Shown here piece by piece: positions 29,526 to 38,272 of a DNA stretch of 54,857 bases; the stretch's first letter is position 1; each line of letters opens with the position of its first letter. The position numbers and the translations under genes are program-made. The notes under the pieces were generated by a model. The model saw only the letters and a list, made by a program, of their open reading frames with translations, had not been told where the DNA came from and made no database searches. The DNA lies in NCBI GenBank assembly GCA_910577375.1, contig CAJTLT010000001.1, forward strand, positions 1 through 54,857, in the 5' to 3' direction. Origin of the DNA: an uncultured Christensenella sp. Lineage in GTDB: Bacteria; Bacillota; Clostridia; Christensenellales; Borkfalkiaceae.

Positions 29526-32231
29526 TTATTTTTGTTGCTGTTGTTGCAGTTTCTTTTTGTTGGTGGAGGGCATAAGAATATGCATAAGCTCTATCAGCCA
29601 GCTCGATACGGGGAACGCGGCCTCTATAACAACCACGATGGTCAGTATCTTCGCATAGTCGAATCCGTCAAGCAAATCCATCCAGCCCTTATACAGCAGA
29701 TTTTCGGTAATAAACGGAACGGTATAACACATTATGCAAAGCCCCAGAACCGCAAGGCACAGCGTGGCTCGGAACACGTTGAACGGCTGGCATATTCTGA
29801 ACACCATAACAAATCCCGAAAACGTCATTGCAATCATACACATTGCAAGATAATGAGAACCGAATTCCTCTGGCTGTATCACGTTCGTAAGATACATCGC
29901 CATAGTGCAGGCTATCATCAATAGCGCGCCGGAAAAAGCTCCGCTCATAACGTGGGCGATAAACTTGCCTTGTACGCGCTCTTTGTTGGGCTGCAACGAT
30001 ATAAAGAAGGAAGGCACAGCTATAATCGCCGTTTCCAGCAACAGCATATTCTGCGGCATAAACAAATAAGGTTTGCCCATACATATGCAAAGGAAAGCGA
30101 GAATAGCCGTAAACAGCGTTTTCATTAAATAAAGCGAAGACGAGTTCTTAATGTTGTTTATAACTCGTCTGCCCTCGGCAACTACTTTCGGCATCGAATT
30201 GAAGTTGTTGTCCATAAGAACAAGGTGCGATACGTTTCTCGCCGCCTCGCTGCCCGACGCAACGGAAATCGCGCAATCGGCCTCTTTCAGCGCAAGTATA
30301 TCGTTTACGCCGTCGCCAGTCATTGCAACGGTGTTGCCCTGGGATTTAATCGAACGCACCAAAATTGCCTTTTGTTCGGGTGAAACCCGCCCGAAAACCG
30401 TATACTTGTTTGCTACGTTTTCAACTTCCTTGTCGTTAAGTCCGTCAAGCGAAATAAATTTGTCTGCGTTTGCGATTCCCGCGCGCTTTGCCACTTCCGA
30501 AACGGTTATGGGGTTGTCGCCCGAAATTACTTTAACGTTTACGTCGTTTTCCTTAAACCACTTTATTGTCTCAACCGCGTCGTCGCGCACGTTGTCGGCA
30601 ATCGAAATTATCGCAAGCGGTTTCATAACCGCAGGGAGCTTTTCGCCGACAATGGGGGCGGGGGAATGCGCAAGCACTATAACGCGCAAGCCCATCTGCG
30701 CATATTGTTTGACTATCTTTTCAACTTTTGCGGGATAGGGCTTCAATACGAACTCGGGCGCGCCCATTGCAAACGTTCCGCCCTCGTCAAACGTAACCGC
30801 GGAAAGCTTTCTCTTCGAAGAAAACGGAATTTTCGCCGTTGCGGAAAATTTGTCGTTATAACCGAAGTGGTTATAAAGCGCGATAGAAGTCTGGTTGTTG
30901 CCGTCAAGTTCGCGCAACATACTGCCCATTATGTCGTTTAAAGCCAAATCGCCAACGGTGTTTAAAATAACCGTGTCGTTAACTCTCATTCTGCCGTCGG
31001 TAATCGTTCCGGTTTTGTCAAGGCACAAAACGTTTACGCGCGCAAGCATTTCCAGCGAATACATATCCTGTACAAGCGTATGCGATTTCGAAAGCCTTAT
31101 AATTCCAACGGCAAGCGCAATACTCGTCAAAAGCAGCATACCCGAAGGTATCATTCCTATAACAACGGTACACGTCCGCTGTATCGCATAGCTCACGTCT
31201 TTTGACAACACGCCCGCAACAACTTTCTGATAAGTCTCGTCCGCGGGGTTTATGTTGTTCAAAGTGGTGAAGAAAGTACCAATCGCAATCGGTATAATAA
31301 GCAGCGATACAATCTTGATTATGAGCTTTGTGGAGTTCATAAGCTCGGAATTGGGGCGCTTATATTTCTTAGCTTTTGAAGTCAGCTTTTCAAGATAAGT
31401 TTCTTTGCCGACCTTTTCAACGCGGAATTTTCCGTTGCCGCTCGCAATAAAGCTGCCCGCATAAAGCAAATCGCCGACTTGTTTTTTAATCGCAACCGAT
31501 TCGCCCGTCAAAAGGCTTTCGTTTACCTCCACGGTGCCTTCCGCAAGTATTACGTCTGCGGGCACCTGACTGCCTAAATCAAGTATAATAACGTCGTCCA
31601 AAACTATTTCCTGAACTGGTATTTCGATAGTTTCTCCGTCGCGTATAACCTTGGCCGTGTTCGTCGCAAGTATGGATAGCTTGTCGATTGATAATTTCGA
31701 GCGGATTTCCTGTATGATTCCTAAAACTATATTAGCCGTGGTTATGAAAATAACAAGATAGTTTGAAATCCCCTGCGTGTTGGCAACAAGCAATGCGATA
31801 GCCGCAAAAAGGCACAAAAGGTTGAAAAACGTGCAGATATTGCCTATAAAAATGCTTGCGTACGAACGCGAATATTTTTTGTTCGTATCGTTGAAAAGAA
31901 ATTGCTTGAACCTCGTTTCAACCTGCGCAGCGGAAAGACCCTTGTTGAGCTTGGGGGAAAACCTTTCGACTTTCGAGCTGACAGCCTTTTTGGGGTGGGA
32001 TTTAAAATATTTTATAATCTTTTCCTTATCGAAAGGCTGTTCCGTATTTGCCGCGGCAGGCTCGGCGTTTGGCTTTTCCTCGTCTTGCGGAAAAAGCGCT
32101 ATCTGCACGGGCTCGGCGGCAGCGTCCTGCGCGGAGCTTACTGCAACTTCTTCCTTGGGCGCCTGTTCGGCTTCAACTTTTTTGGTTTCTTCTTCGGGCT
32201 TTTTGTTTACTTTAAAAATGATTTTGCTCAT
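29526..32231 (-). CDS. Cation-transporting P-type ATPase, CtpE-like
   Basis: A 901-residue P-type ATPase. Hydrophilic, Lys/Glu/Ala-rich N-terminal extension (about 1-95), two TM helices, actuator domain with LLTGES, phosphorylation motif LCLDKTGTITDG, hinge MTGDGVNDILALKEAD, and about six C-terminal TM helices, ending in a Gln-rich tail. No heavy-metal CxxC or CPC site. The DVIxLDLGSQVPADVILAEG run and absence of a long regulatory tail resemble the CtpE group, reported as calcium transporters; the ion is not certain. Convergent with gyrA. Confidence 0.8.
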   Translation of the reverse strand: MSKIIFKVNKKPEEETKKVEAEQAPKEEVAVSSAQDAAAEPVQIALFPQDEEKPNAEPAAANTEQPFDKEKIIKYFKSHPKKAVSSKVERFSPKLNKGLSAAQVETRFKQFLFNDTNKKYSRSYASIFIGNICTFFNLLCLFAAIALLVANTQGISNYLVIFITTANIVLGIIQEIRSKLSIDKLSILATNTAKVIRDGETIEIPVQEIVLDDVIILDLGSQVPADVILAEGTVEVNESLLTGESVAIKKQVGDLLYAGSFIASGNGKFRVEKVGKETYLEKLTSKAKKYKRPNSELMNSTKLIIKIVSLLIIPIAIGTFFTTLNNINPADETYQKVVAGVLSKDVSYAIQRTCTVVIGMIPSGMLLLTSIALAVGIIRLSKSHTLVQDMYSLEMLARVNVLCLDKTGTITDGRMRVNDTVILNTVGDLALNDIMGSMLRELDGNNQTSIALYNHFGYNDKFSATAKIPFSSKRKLSAVTFDEGGTFAMGAPEFVLKPYPAKVEKIVKQYAQMGLRVIVLAHSPAPIVGEKLPAVMKPLAIISIADNVRDDAVETIKWFKENDVNVKVISGDNPITVSEVAKRAGIANADKFISLDGLNDKEVENVANKYTVFGRVSPEQKAILVRSIKSQGNTVAMTGDGVNDILALKEADCAISVASGSEAARNVSHLVLMDNNFNSMPKVVAEGRRVINNIKNSSSLYLMKTLFTAILAFLCICMGKPYLFMPQNMLLLETAIIAVPSFFISLQPNKERVQGKFIAHVMSGAFSGALLMIACTMAMYLTNVIQPEEFGSHYLAMCMIAMTFSGFVMVFRICQPFNVFRATLCLAVLGLCIMCYTVPFITENLLYKGWMDLLDGFDYAKILTIVVVIEAAFPVSSWLIELMHILMPSTNKKKLQQQQQK

Positions 32232-32365
32232 AATACAACCGAAAATAATTATTCACTTTAATCATACCATATTTTTAACGCATTTTCAAGAAAAAGAAAG
32301 CTATTTATTTGCTTTTGGAATTTATTTTAAGTATAATTGTTTTATTCCATTTTCCGAGGCGAAAT

Positions 32366-33655
32366 ATGTTAGATATCAATCTTATCCGCGAAAATCCCGA
32401 ACTTGTCAAAGAGAACATAAAAAAGAAATTTCAGGATAAAAAACTTCCCCTTGTAGACGAAGTAATTGCGCTCGATAAGCAAAAACGCGAACTTCAGCAA
32501 GAGGGCGACAACCTCCGCGCCCAGCGCAACGTGCTTGCAAAGCAGATAGGCGCGCTTATGAAAGAGGGCAAAAAAGAAGAGGCAGAGGCGGCGAAAGCCG
32601 TTTCCAAGGCAAATAACGAACGCATAACCGTTATCGAAGCCAAAACTGCGGAAATAGAAACAAAACTCAAAACCGATATGATGGCTATCCCCAACATAAT
32701 TGCCGACGACGTTCCGCTCGGCAAAGACGACAGCCAAAACGTAGAAGGCAAAAAGTTTTTGGAACATAAGGAAAAACCTTTCGAAGTTCCCTATCATCTG
32801 GATATTCTCGAAAGTCTTGACGGAATAGATTTGGACAGCGCAAGGCGCACCAGCGGAAACGGATTTTACTATCTCACGGGAGATATCGCGCGGCTGCACT
32901 CCGCAGTTTTATCTTATGCCCGCGATTTTATGATTGATAAAGGTTTCACATACTGCATACCTCCGTATATGATAAGGAGCGACGTCGTTTCCGGCGTTAT
33001 GTCTTTTGAGGAAATGGACGGAATGATGTATAAAATAGAGGGCGAGGATTTGTATTTGATAGGCACGTCCGAACACTCTATGATAGGCAGATTTATGGGT
33101 ACTATTCTGTCGGAAAACTCCCTGCCCCAAACGCTTACTTCGTATTCGCCTTGTTTCAGAAAAGAAAAGGGCGCGCACGGACTTGAAGAAAGGGGAATAT
33201 ACCGTATCCATCAGTTTGAAAAACAAGAAATGATTGTTCTCTGCAAACCCGAAGAAAGCGATTTCTGGTATGAAAAGCTTTGGAATTACACGGTTGAACT
33301 CTTTGTTTCTATGGAAATTCCCGTAAGGCAGCTTATCTGCTGTTCGGGGGATTTGGCTGATTTAAAGTATAAAAGCTGCGATATAGAGGCGTGGAGTCCC
33401 CGCCAGAAAAAATATTTCGAAGTCGGCAGCTGTTCGAATCTTACCGACGCTCAGGCAAGACGTCTTGGTATAAGATATAAAGCGGCAAACGGCAAAAACG
33501 AGTTCGTACACACTCTTAACAATACGGTCGTCGCGCCTCCCAGAATGCTTATAGCTTTCCTTGAAAATCATTTACAGGAAGACGGCACGGTTTATATTCC
33601 CCCCGTACTTCGTCCGTATATGGGCGGCAAAGAAAAGCTTTCGCCGAAAAAGTAA
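32366..33655 (+). CDS. serS: Seryl-tRNA synthetase
   Basis: A 429-residue class II synthetase. Start at 32366 (MLDINLIRENPELV) with CGAGGCG upstream; an ORF beginning 57 nt earlier gives a hydrophobic non-family tail. N-terminal coiled-coil tRNA arm (about 30-105), motif 2 FRKEKGAHGLEERGIYRIHQFEKQE, motif 3 RMLIAFLENHLQEDGTVYIPPVLRPY. Charges tRNA-Ser and tRNA-Sec. No T-box leader is visible in the short upstream gap. Confidence 0.95.
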   Translation: MLDINLIRENPELVKENIKKKFQDKKLPLVDEVIALDKQKRELQQEGDNLRAQRNVLAKQIGALMKEGKKEEAEAAKAVSKANNERITVIEAKTAEIETKLKTDMMAIPNIIADDVPLGKDDSQNVEGKKFLEHKEKPFEVPYHLDILESLDGIDLDSARRTSGNGFYYLTGDIARLHSAVLSYARDFMIDKGFTYCIPPYMIRSDVVSGVMSFEEMDGMMYKIEGEDLYLIGTSEHSMIGRFMGTILSENSLPQTLTSYSPCFRKEKGAHGLEERGIYRIHQFEKQEMIVLCKPEESDFWYEKLWNYTVELFVSMEIPVRQLICCSGDLADLKYKSCDIEAWSPRQKKYFEVGSCSNLTDAQARRLGIRYKAANGKNEFVHTLNNTVVAPPRMLIAFLENHLQEDGTVYIPPVLRPYMGGKEKLSPKK

Positions 33656-34005
33656 GCATATAAGAAAAATATATTTTGTACAAAACGTAAAAAACAGCCT
33701 GAACGGCTAAAAAACAATTTAGCAGATACAGCTTTTAATACGTTTTTAAAAGAGGGCGAATATTACAGTTACCGCAATGATTAAAGGGCGCTTTTGGTTA
33801 AAAAGGTTGTCCGACGGGCGGTTTGCGGCGTAGTAAATAATTCCGTAAGCGCACATTTTTCAATCCGAACGGATAAAGGCGTTTATTGCTTTACGGTTAT
33901 GGATAATAAAACGTTAATGGTTACGTCGGATTTGTTCTTTTTCATTTATCCGATGCTGGGTGCGGATTAATAATTTAAATATAAAATCAAGGCGGTCGGA
34001 TACTT
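33656..34005 (+). pseudogene. Region with a decayed reading frame after serS
   Basis: In the serS frame, right after its stop, 33656-33970 reads as plausible protein for 104 codons broken by one TAA at 33782-33784 (LKNNLADTAFNTFLKEGEYY before it, RTDKGVYCFTVMDNKTLMV after it). No ATG/GTG start with an RBS is seen, so it is probably the remnant of a lost gene. The rest holds the RBS of the next gene. The call depends on coding-like composition only. Confidence 0.35.
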
Positions 34006-34926
34006 ATGATAAAACGCGGAATTAAAAATTATTTTATTTGTCTTAAGTATTTCTTTACTCCGCTCGGCACGCTGTTTCTCGGCTTGATTATAGGGTTTTC
34101 GGTATTTTTGCCTGTTTGCGCAACCGCTTTTAACACAATGGCGGAGGAAATAAACGGGGTTATTACCGAAATTCAGATAGAACCAGATAAGCTTTTTGAA
34201 AGGCTTTGGATTTGTATTACAGAACTTGACTGGGGCGCGGACGCGGCGGGAGCGCTTGAAACAATGTTTTCCCGTGAATGGCTCGAACTGACGTTACATA
34301 AAAGCATAAACTCGCTTTTCGGCGGCGATTACACGGTTTATGCACAACAAATCAACAACTCTATAAATTCCGCCGTAGCTCAGATTACTGCGGGCATCGT
34401 AGTAATTATTTTTTGCGCGGCAATTGCCGCGGTCGCGGGATATTTTCTTGTTAAATTCCTTATAAGGCGTACCATCGCAAAACGCGCCTTATGGAAATTT
34501 TTGCTTGTATCTTTGGCGGATTGCGCGGTTGTGGTGCTTTTATTTTTGCTCAATACCTGGCTCACCGCGCTCTGGGTGCCGAGCATTGTTTTTACTTCAA
34601 TTGTTACGTTTTTGTCGCTTGGCGGATTGTCGCTGTTCGAGGCGTACGCCGTTCATGCCGCAGGTAAAGTAAAATTCAAAGAAGTTGTCACATTGAAAAA
34701 TCTCGGGCTTTTGCTTTTGACAAATATAATCATTTGCTTTTTATGGTTTGCGCTTGTGTTTGTCGCTTCGTTAATTCTCAACGTGATAGCTGGTTTTATA
34801 ATCGGACTTGTGCTTCTTGAAATTGCAAACATAGTGATAGGAATGAACGCGGAATCATACGTAAAAGATTACGTTGAAAGGCGCGTTGAAAAACCGGAAG
34901 AGGAGCAATCCGCGCAAGCGGCTTAA
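34006..34926 (+). CDS. Multi-pass membrane protein, unknown
   Basis: A 306-residue protein with about five TM segments: near 18-42, 125-150, 165-187, 190-215 and 240-275. The first outer loop (about 45-120) is amphipathic with an AEEINGVITEIQIEPDK motif. Charged end EERRVEKPEEEQSAQAA. No conserved family recognised; distant resemblance to YihY-type or general permease-like membrane proteins. RBS GGCGG. Followed by a terminator. Confidence 0.6.
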   Translation: MIKRGIKNYFICLKYFFTPLGTLFLGLIIGFSVFLPVCATAFNTMAEEINGVITEIQIEPDKLFERLWICITELDWGADAAGALETMFSREWLELTLHKSINSLFGGDYTVYAQQINNSINSAVAQITAGIVVIIFCAAIAAVAGYFLVKFLIRRTIAKRALWKFLLVSLADCAVVVLLFLLNTWLTALWVPSIVFTSIVTFLSLGGLSLFEAYAVHAAGKVKFKEVVTLKNLGLLLLTNIIICFLWFALVFVASLILNVIAGFIIGLVLLEIANIVIGMNAESYVKDYVERRVEKPEEEQSAQAA

Positions 34927-34940
34927 AGTAAAAAAATGCA

Positions 34941-34968
34941 AAAAGGACGCAAAAATGCGTCCTTTTTT
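34941..34968 (+). terminator. Terminator after the membrane-protein gene
   Basis: AAAAGGACGCA-aaaa-TGCGTCCTTTT with six T. Confidence 0.85.
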
Positions 34969-35154
34969 GGTGACAGAATGGTGAAAATTTTACTTTTTTA
35001 TTTCGCTGTCCGTACGGATTATTTTGTAATTTCCGATATTATAAATCCATTTCAAATTATCTTTGTTGAAATTTTCGCCGATTTTTATTGCGCGCCATTG
35101 CGCTTTTTTTACCGTCGCACAATAAAAGTACGGCGGCAAACTTTGATATTATTT

Positions 35155-35865
35155 TTATAATTTTTTCAATTTGTTATATGTAAAAAATCCGGGTTTAAAA
35201 TTGTTTTTTCTCAGCTTAGGCAAATCCGCGGCGGTAAACCTTTTATCCAAAGTAAGATATAAAACTATATTTTCCTTAAGCTTTTCGTCGAATTTTTTAA
35301 GCCTCTCGCAAGGAATTTTGCCTGCCCTAATTGCAAGAATTGCGCCTGTGTAAAAGCTTACAAGCTTTGTGCAAATCAAATCGAGCGTAAAGGAATAAAC
35401 GTCTTTTGTAAGCCTTGATTTTGCCTTTTTGAATTCTTCCAAAATTCCGTAAAGATTTTCTTCGTCGGTTTCCGAATATTCCGCCTTGACGGGCGAAAAT
35501 TCAAAAGGCTTGAATTTATCGAGCTTTGCAATGCTTTTTGCGGAAAGCGAGGCGTATGTCTGCGCGGTAAATTTATCTGAGCAAAGTTTTTGCGGAACGC
35601 TTTTAAGAAGAGAAGTTTTATGGCAATATCCGCCGTCAAACAATAATATATCGCTGTTTACGCCGTCTAATTCATTATAAAAATCGGGAGAAAGCTCGCA
35701 AATCAAATCGCAGTCTGCAATAACCGTATATTTGCCTTTCGCTTGTTTAATAATTTCATATAAAGATTTTCCGCTGTCCGTTCCGAACAGCTCTACTTCT
35801 TCTGGAATCTCCGTATCCGCGGTGTCCGCCGCGTCGTGGGTGATTAGTGTAAAAACTTTTTTCAT
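35155..35865 (-). CDS. Unknown protein with a glycosyltransferase-like segment
   Basis: A 236-residue protein starting MKKVFTLITHDAADTADTEIPE at 35865; the longer frame begins upstream without an RBS. The block SLYEIIKQAKGKYTVIADCDLICELSPDFYNEL resembles the GT-A donor-binding region with a DxD-like DCDL, but no full family is recognised. Remainder is helical with many Lys. Soluble; function unknown. Confidence 0.5.
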   Translation of the reverse strand: MKKVFTLITHDAADTADTEIPEEVELFGTDSGKSLYEIIKQAKGKYTVIADCDLICELSPDFYNELDGVNSDILLFDGGYCHKTSLLKSVPQKLCSDKFTAQTYASLSAKSIAKLDKFKPFEFSPVKAEYSETDEENLYGILEEFKKAKSRLTKDVYSFTLDLICTKLVSFYTGAILAIRAGKIPCERLKKFDEKLKENIVLYLTLDKRFTAADLPKLRKNNFKPGFFTYNKLKKL

Positions 35866-35951
35866 AAGTAACAAAATTATATTATAAACGCAAGTAAAAG
35901 TCAATACAGCATTTGATATTTCGGCTTTGGTGTGTTATAATCGGGTATGGA

Positions 35952-36902
35952 ATGAAACTGTTGTTTTTTGATATAGAGTGCGCTGGAGTGCATAAAACTT
36001 ATGCAAAAATCTGCGTGTTCGGATATGTTCTCTGCGACGAAAAATTCAATATTCTGGAAAAGGAAGATATCCTCATTAATCCCCGCGGAAAGTTCGAACT
36101 TACAGACAGAAAGGGCGAAAAGGGTATCGTTTTGCCGTATGAATATGAAGAATTCAAAAAACAGCCCGCCTTTCCTAAAATATATTCCCGCATAAAAGAG
36201 CTCTTGCAGGACGAGGATACCCGCGTGTTGGGGCATGCAGTTTTAAACGACGTTAAATATCTTAATTTGGAATGCAGACGTTTCAGATTGCCGGCTTTAA
36301 AGTATTCTTTTGCGGACAGTCAGCTTTTGTTTATGTCGTTTAAAAACGATTTTTCTCACCAATGCGGTCTGGAACATATTGCGGAAGAGCTTGGCGTTGA
36401 TTTTACGCCTCACCGCGCGGTGGACGACGCTTACGCAACAATGCGCATTGTGGAAGCTATGTGCAAAGCGCATAATTGCGGATACGACGAGCTTTTGAAG
36501 CTTTTGAATTTTTCAAACGGCAAAACCGAAAATTATAACGTAATGCGTCCGCAGTCGGGAGGATTTAAAAAATACAAATCCGATAAACGCGCGGTCAAGG
36601 AAGCCCGTAGCCGCGCAAGAGTAATTTTTTACAATAATTTAACGCGCAAGCGTTATAAAAAAGGCGGAAAACTCGGCGGAAAGCTATTCAATTTTTCCCG
36701 CGCGATAGAAGATAATATAGAAATTTCGGTTTCGCTCGTGGATAAAATATACGAACAAGGCGGCAAATATACCCAACACGTTGATGAGTGTGCCGTTTAT
36801 GTCCGCCCTGAAAACGACATTACAGATCGTTCGAAAAGGGCGGAAAAAGCGGGTAAAAATATTATAAGCTTGGAAGAATTAACGGAGCTTTTAAATGGTT
36901 GA
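35952..36902 (+). CDS. DEDDh-type 3'-5' exonuclease
   Basis: A 316-residue protein with a DnaQ-like RNase T fold: Exo I FFDIECAG with D-E, Exo II LGHAVLNDVKYL, and Exo III HRAVDDAYAT with the DEDDh histidine. Its C-terminal 120 residues (KKYKSDKRAVKEARSRAR...) are basic and may bind nucleic acid. Start at 35952 is the first ATG that gives the MKLLFFDIE beginning; a TATAAT box lies about 15 bp upstream. It overlaps the methyltransferase start by 8 bp, implying coupling. Substrate not predictable. Confidence 0.8.
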   Translation: MKLLFFDIECAGVHKTYAKICVFGYVLCDEKFNILEKEDILINPRGKFELTDRKGEKGIVLPYEYEEFKKQPAFPKIYSRIKELLQDEDTRVLGHAVLNDVKYLNLECRRFRLPALKYSFADSQLLFMSFKNDFSHQCGLEHIAEELGVDFTPHRAVDDAYATMRIVEAMCKAHNCGYDELLKLLNFSNGKTENYNVMRPQSGGFKKYKSDKRAVKEARSRARVIFYNNLTRKRYKKGGKLGGKLFNFSRAIEDNIEISVSLVDKIYEQGGKYTQHVDECAVYVRPENDITDRSKRAEKAGKNIISLEELTELLNG

Positions 36903-38202
36903 TTTGCCCGAAGAATTTATAAAAAGAATGAAAGAGCGGCTTGGTAACGGATTTGCCGCTTTTTTAAAAAGTTACCAATTGCCGCCCGCGCGCGCGGTAA
37001 GGGTAAACACGCTTAAAATTTCTCCCGATGTGTTTAAGGAAATATCGCCTTTGCCGCTTGGCGATAACGTGCCTTGGGAACGTTGCGGCTTTTATACCGA
37101 CGTGGAGAGTTTGGGTAAAACGGTCGCGCATGCGGCGGGGCTGTATTACGTTCAGGAACCTTCGGCTATGTGCTCCGTGCCGGAGCTTGAAGCGAAAGAG
37201 GGCGAAAGGGTGCTTGATTTGTGTTCCGCCCCCGGAGGGAAGGGCACTCAGATTGCTCAATATATGAACGGTAAGGGCGTGCTCGTTTTAAACGAGATAA
37301 ACCGCGAACGCTGCGATATTTTAAAAAGCAACGTTGAAAGGCTTGGAGTAAAAAATGCCATAGTCACCTGTGCCGACCCGAAAGATTTGGCGGAAGTGTT
37401 CAACGGCTATTTTGATAAAATTCTTGTTGATGCGCCTTGTTCAGGCGAGGGTATGTTCAAAAAAGAGCCCAATGCAATTCCCGAATGGAGCGTTGGAAAC
37501 GTAAAATTATGTGCGGAAAGGCAAGCGCAGATTCTCTGTTGTGCAGATAAAATGCTTGCGGAGGGAGGACGGCTTGTTTATTCCACATGCACGTTTGCGC
37601 CGGAAGAGGACGAAGAACAAATTGAAAACTTTTTAAAAATCCGTAAAAATTTCGAGCTTATCCGTATGAAAAAACTCATGCCGCACGAAGTGCGCGGAGA
37701 AGGTCATTTTTGTGCGGTTTTGCAAAAAGACGAAGGCGTGCGCAACGATTTAAAACTTAAAAGCGTTTGCGGCGGCAAGCAAAACGAAAAGCTGAAAATA
37801 TTCCGAGAGTGGGAAGCGCAAACGTTAAAAATTAAAATAGAAAACGCATATGCCGATTACGGGCAAAATATTTACTCGTTCTGTAACGGTGCACCGGACA
37901 GCGAAGGCTGGACTAAGAAAAAAGTATTCGGCGGCGCGGGTTTATTTCTCGGCAGATACAGCGCCGACGGAAAGAGGTTTGAACCTTCGCATCGGCTTGC
38001 AATGATTTTGAAAGCGGAAGAGGCGCAAAGCATAGACGTTGACGAACAAACGGCTTTGAATTATTTGCGCGGGTTAACCTTTAACGTGGATAATGCGGCA
38101 AAAGGCTGGAATTTGGTCACTTATAAACATTATCCTATAGGCTGGTGCAAAGTTTCGGGCGGAGTTGCAAAAAATCATTTGCCCAAAGGCTTGAGAATTT
38201 AA
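36895..38202 (+). CDS. RsmF-like rRNA cytosine-C5 methyltransferase
   Basis: A 435-residue NOL1/NOP2/Sun-family protein. SAM-binding LCSAPGGKGTQIAQYM, catalytic DAPCSGEGMFKKEP and YSTCTFAPEEDE motifs give the two catalytic cysteines of m5C enzymes. A C-terminal domain (about 300-435) is like the RsmF PUA/ferredoxin-like tail. It probably methylates 16S rRNA. Start ATG 36895 overlaps the exonuclease gene. Terminator at 38230. Confidence 0.85.
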   Translation: MVDLPEEFIKRMKERLGNGFAAFLKSYQLPPARAVRVNTLKISPDVFKEISPLPLGDNVPWERCGFYTDVESLGKTVAHAAGLYYVQEPSAMCSVPELEAKEGERVLDLCSAPGGKGTQIAQYMNGKGVLVLNEINRERCDILKSNVERLGVKNAIVTCADPKDLAEVFNGYFDKILVDAPCSGEGMFKKEPNAIPEWSVGNVKLCAERQAQILCCADKMLAEGGRLVYSTCTFAPEEDEEQIENFLKIRKNFELIRMKKLMPHEVRGEGHFCAVLQKDEGVRNDLKLKSVCGGKQNEKLKIFREWEAQTLKIKIENAYADYGQNIYSFCNGAPDSEGWTKKKVFGGAGLFLGRYSADGKRFEPSHRLAMILKAEEAQSIDVDEQTALNYLRGLTFNVDNAAKGWNLVTYKHYPIGWCKVSGGVAKNHLPKGLRI

Positions 38203-38229
38203 TATAAAGCAGAAGTTTGTTTTAATAAT

Positions 38230-38266
38230 AAAACTCCCGCCCCCTAATCGGGGCGGGAGTTTTTTG
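38230..38266. terminator. Bidirectional terminator
   Basis: GC stem AAAACTCCCGCCCC with GGGGCGGGAGTTTT, T tract on the plus side. Shared by the methyltransferase and the convergent surface-protein gene. Confidence 0.9.
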
Positions 38267-38272
38267 TTTTAA

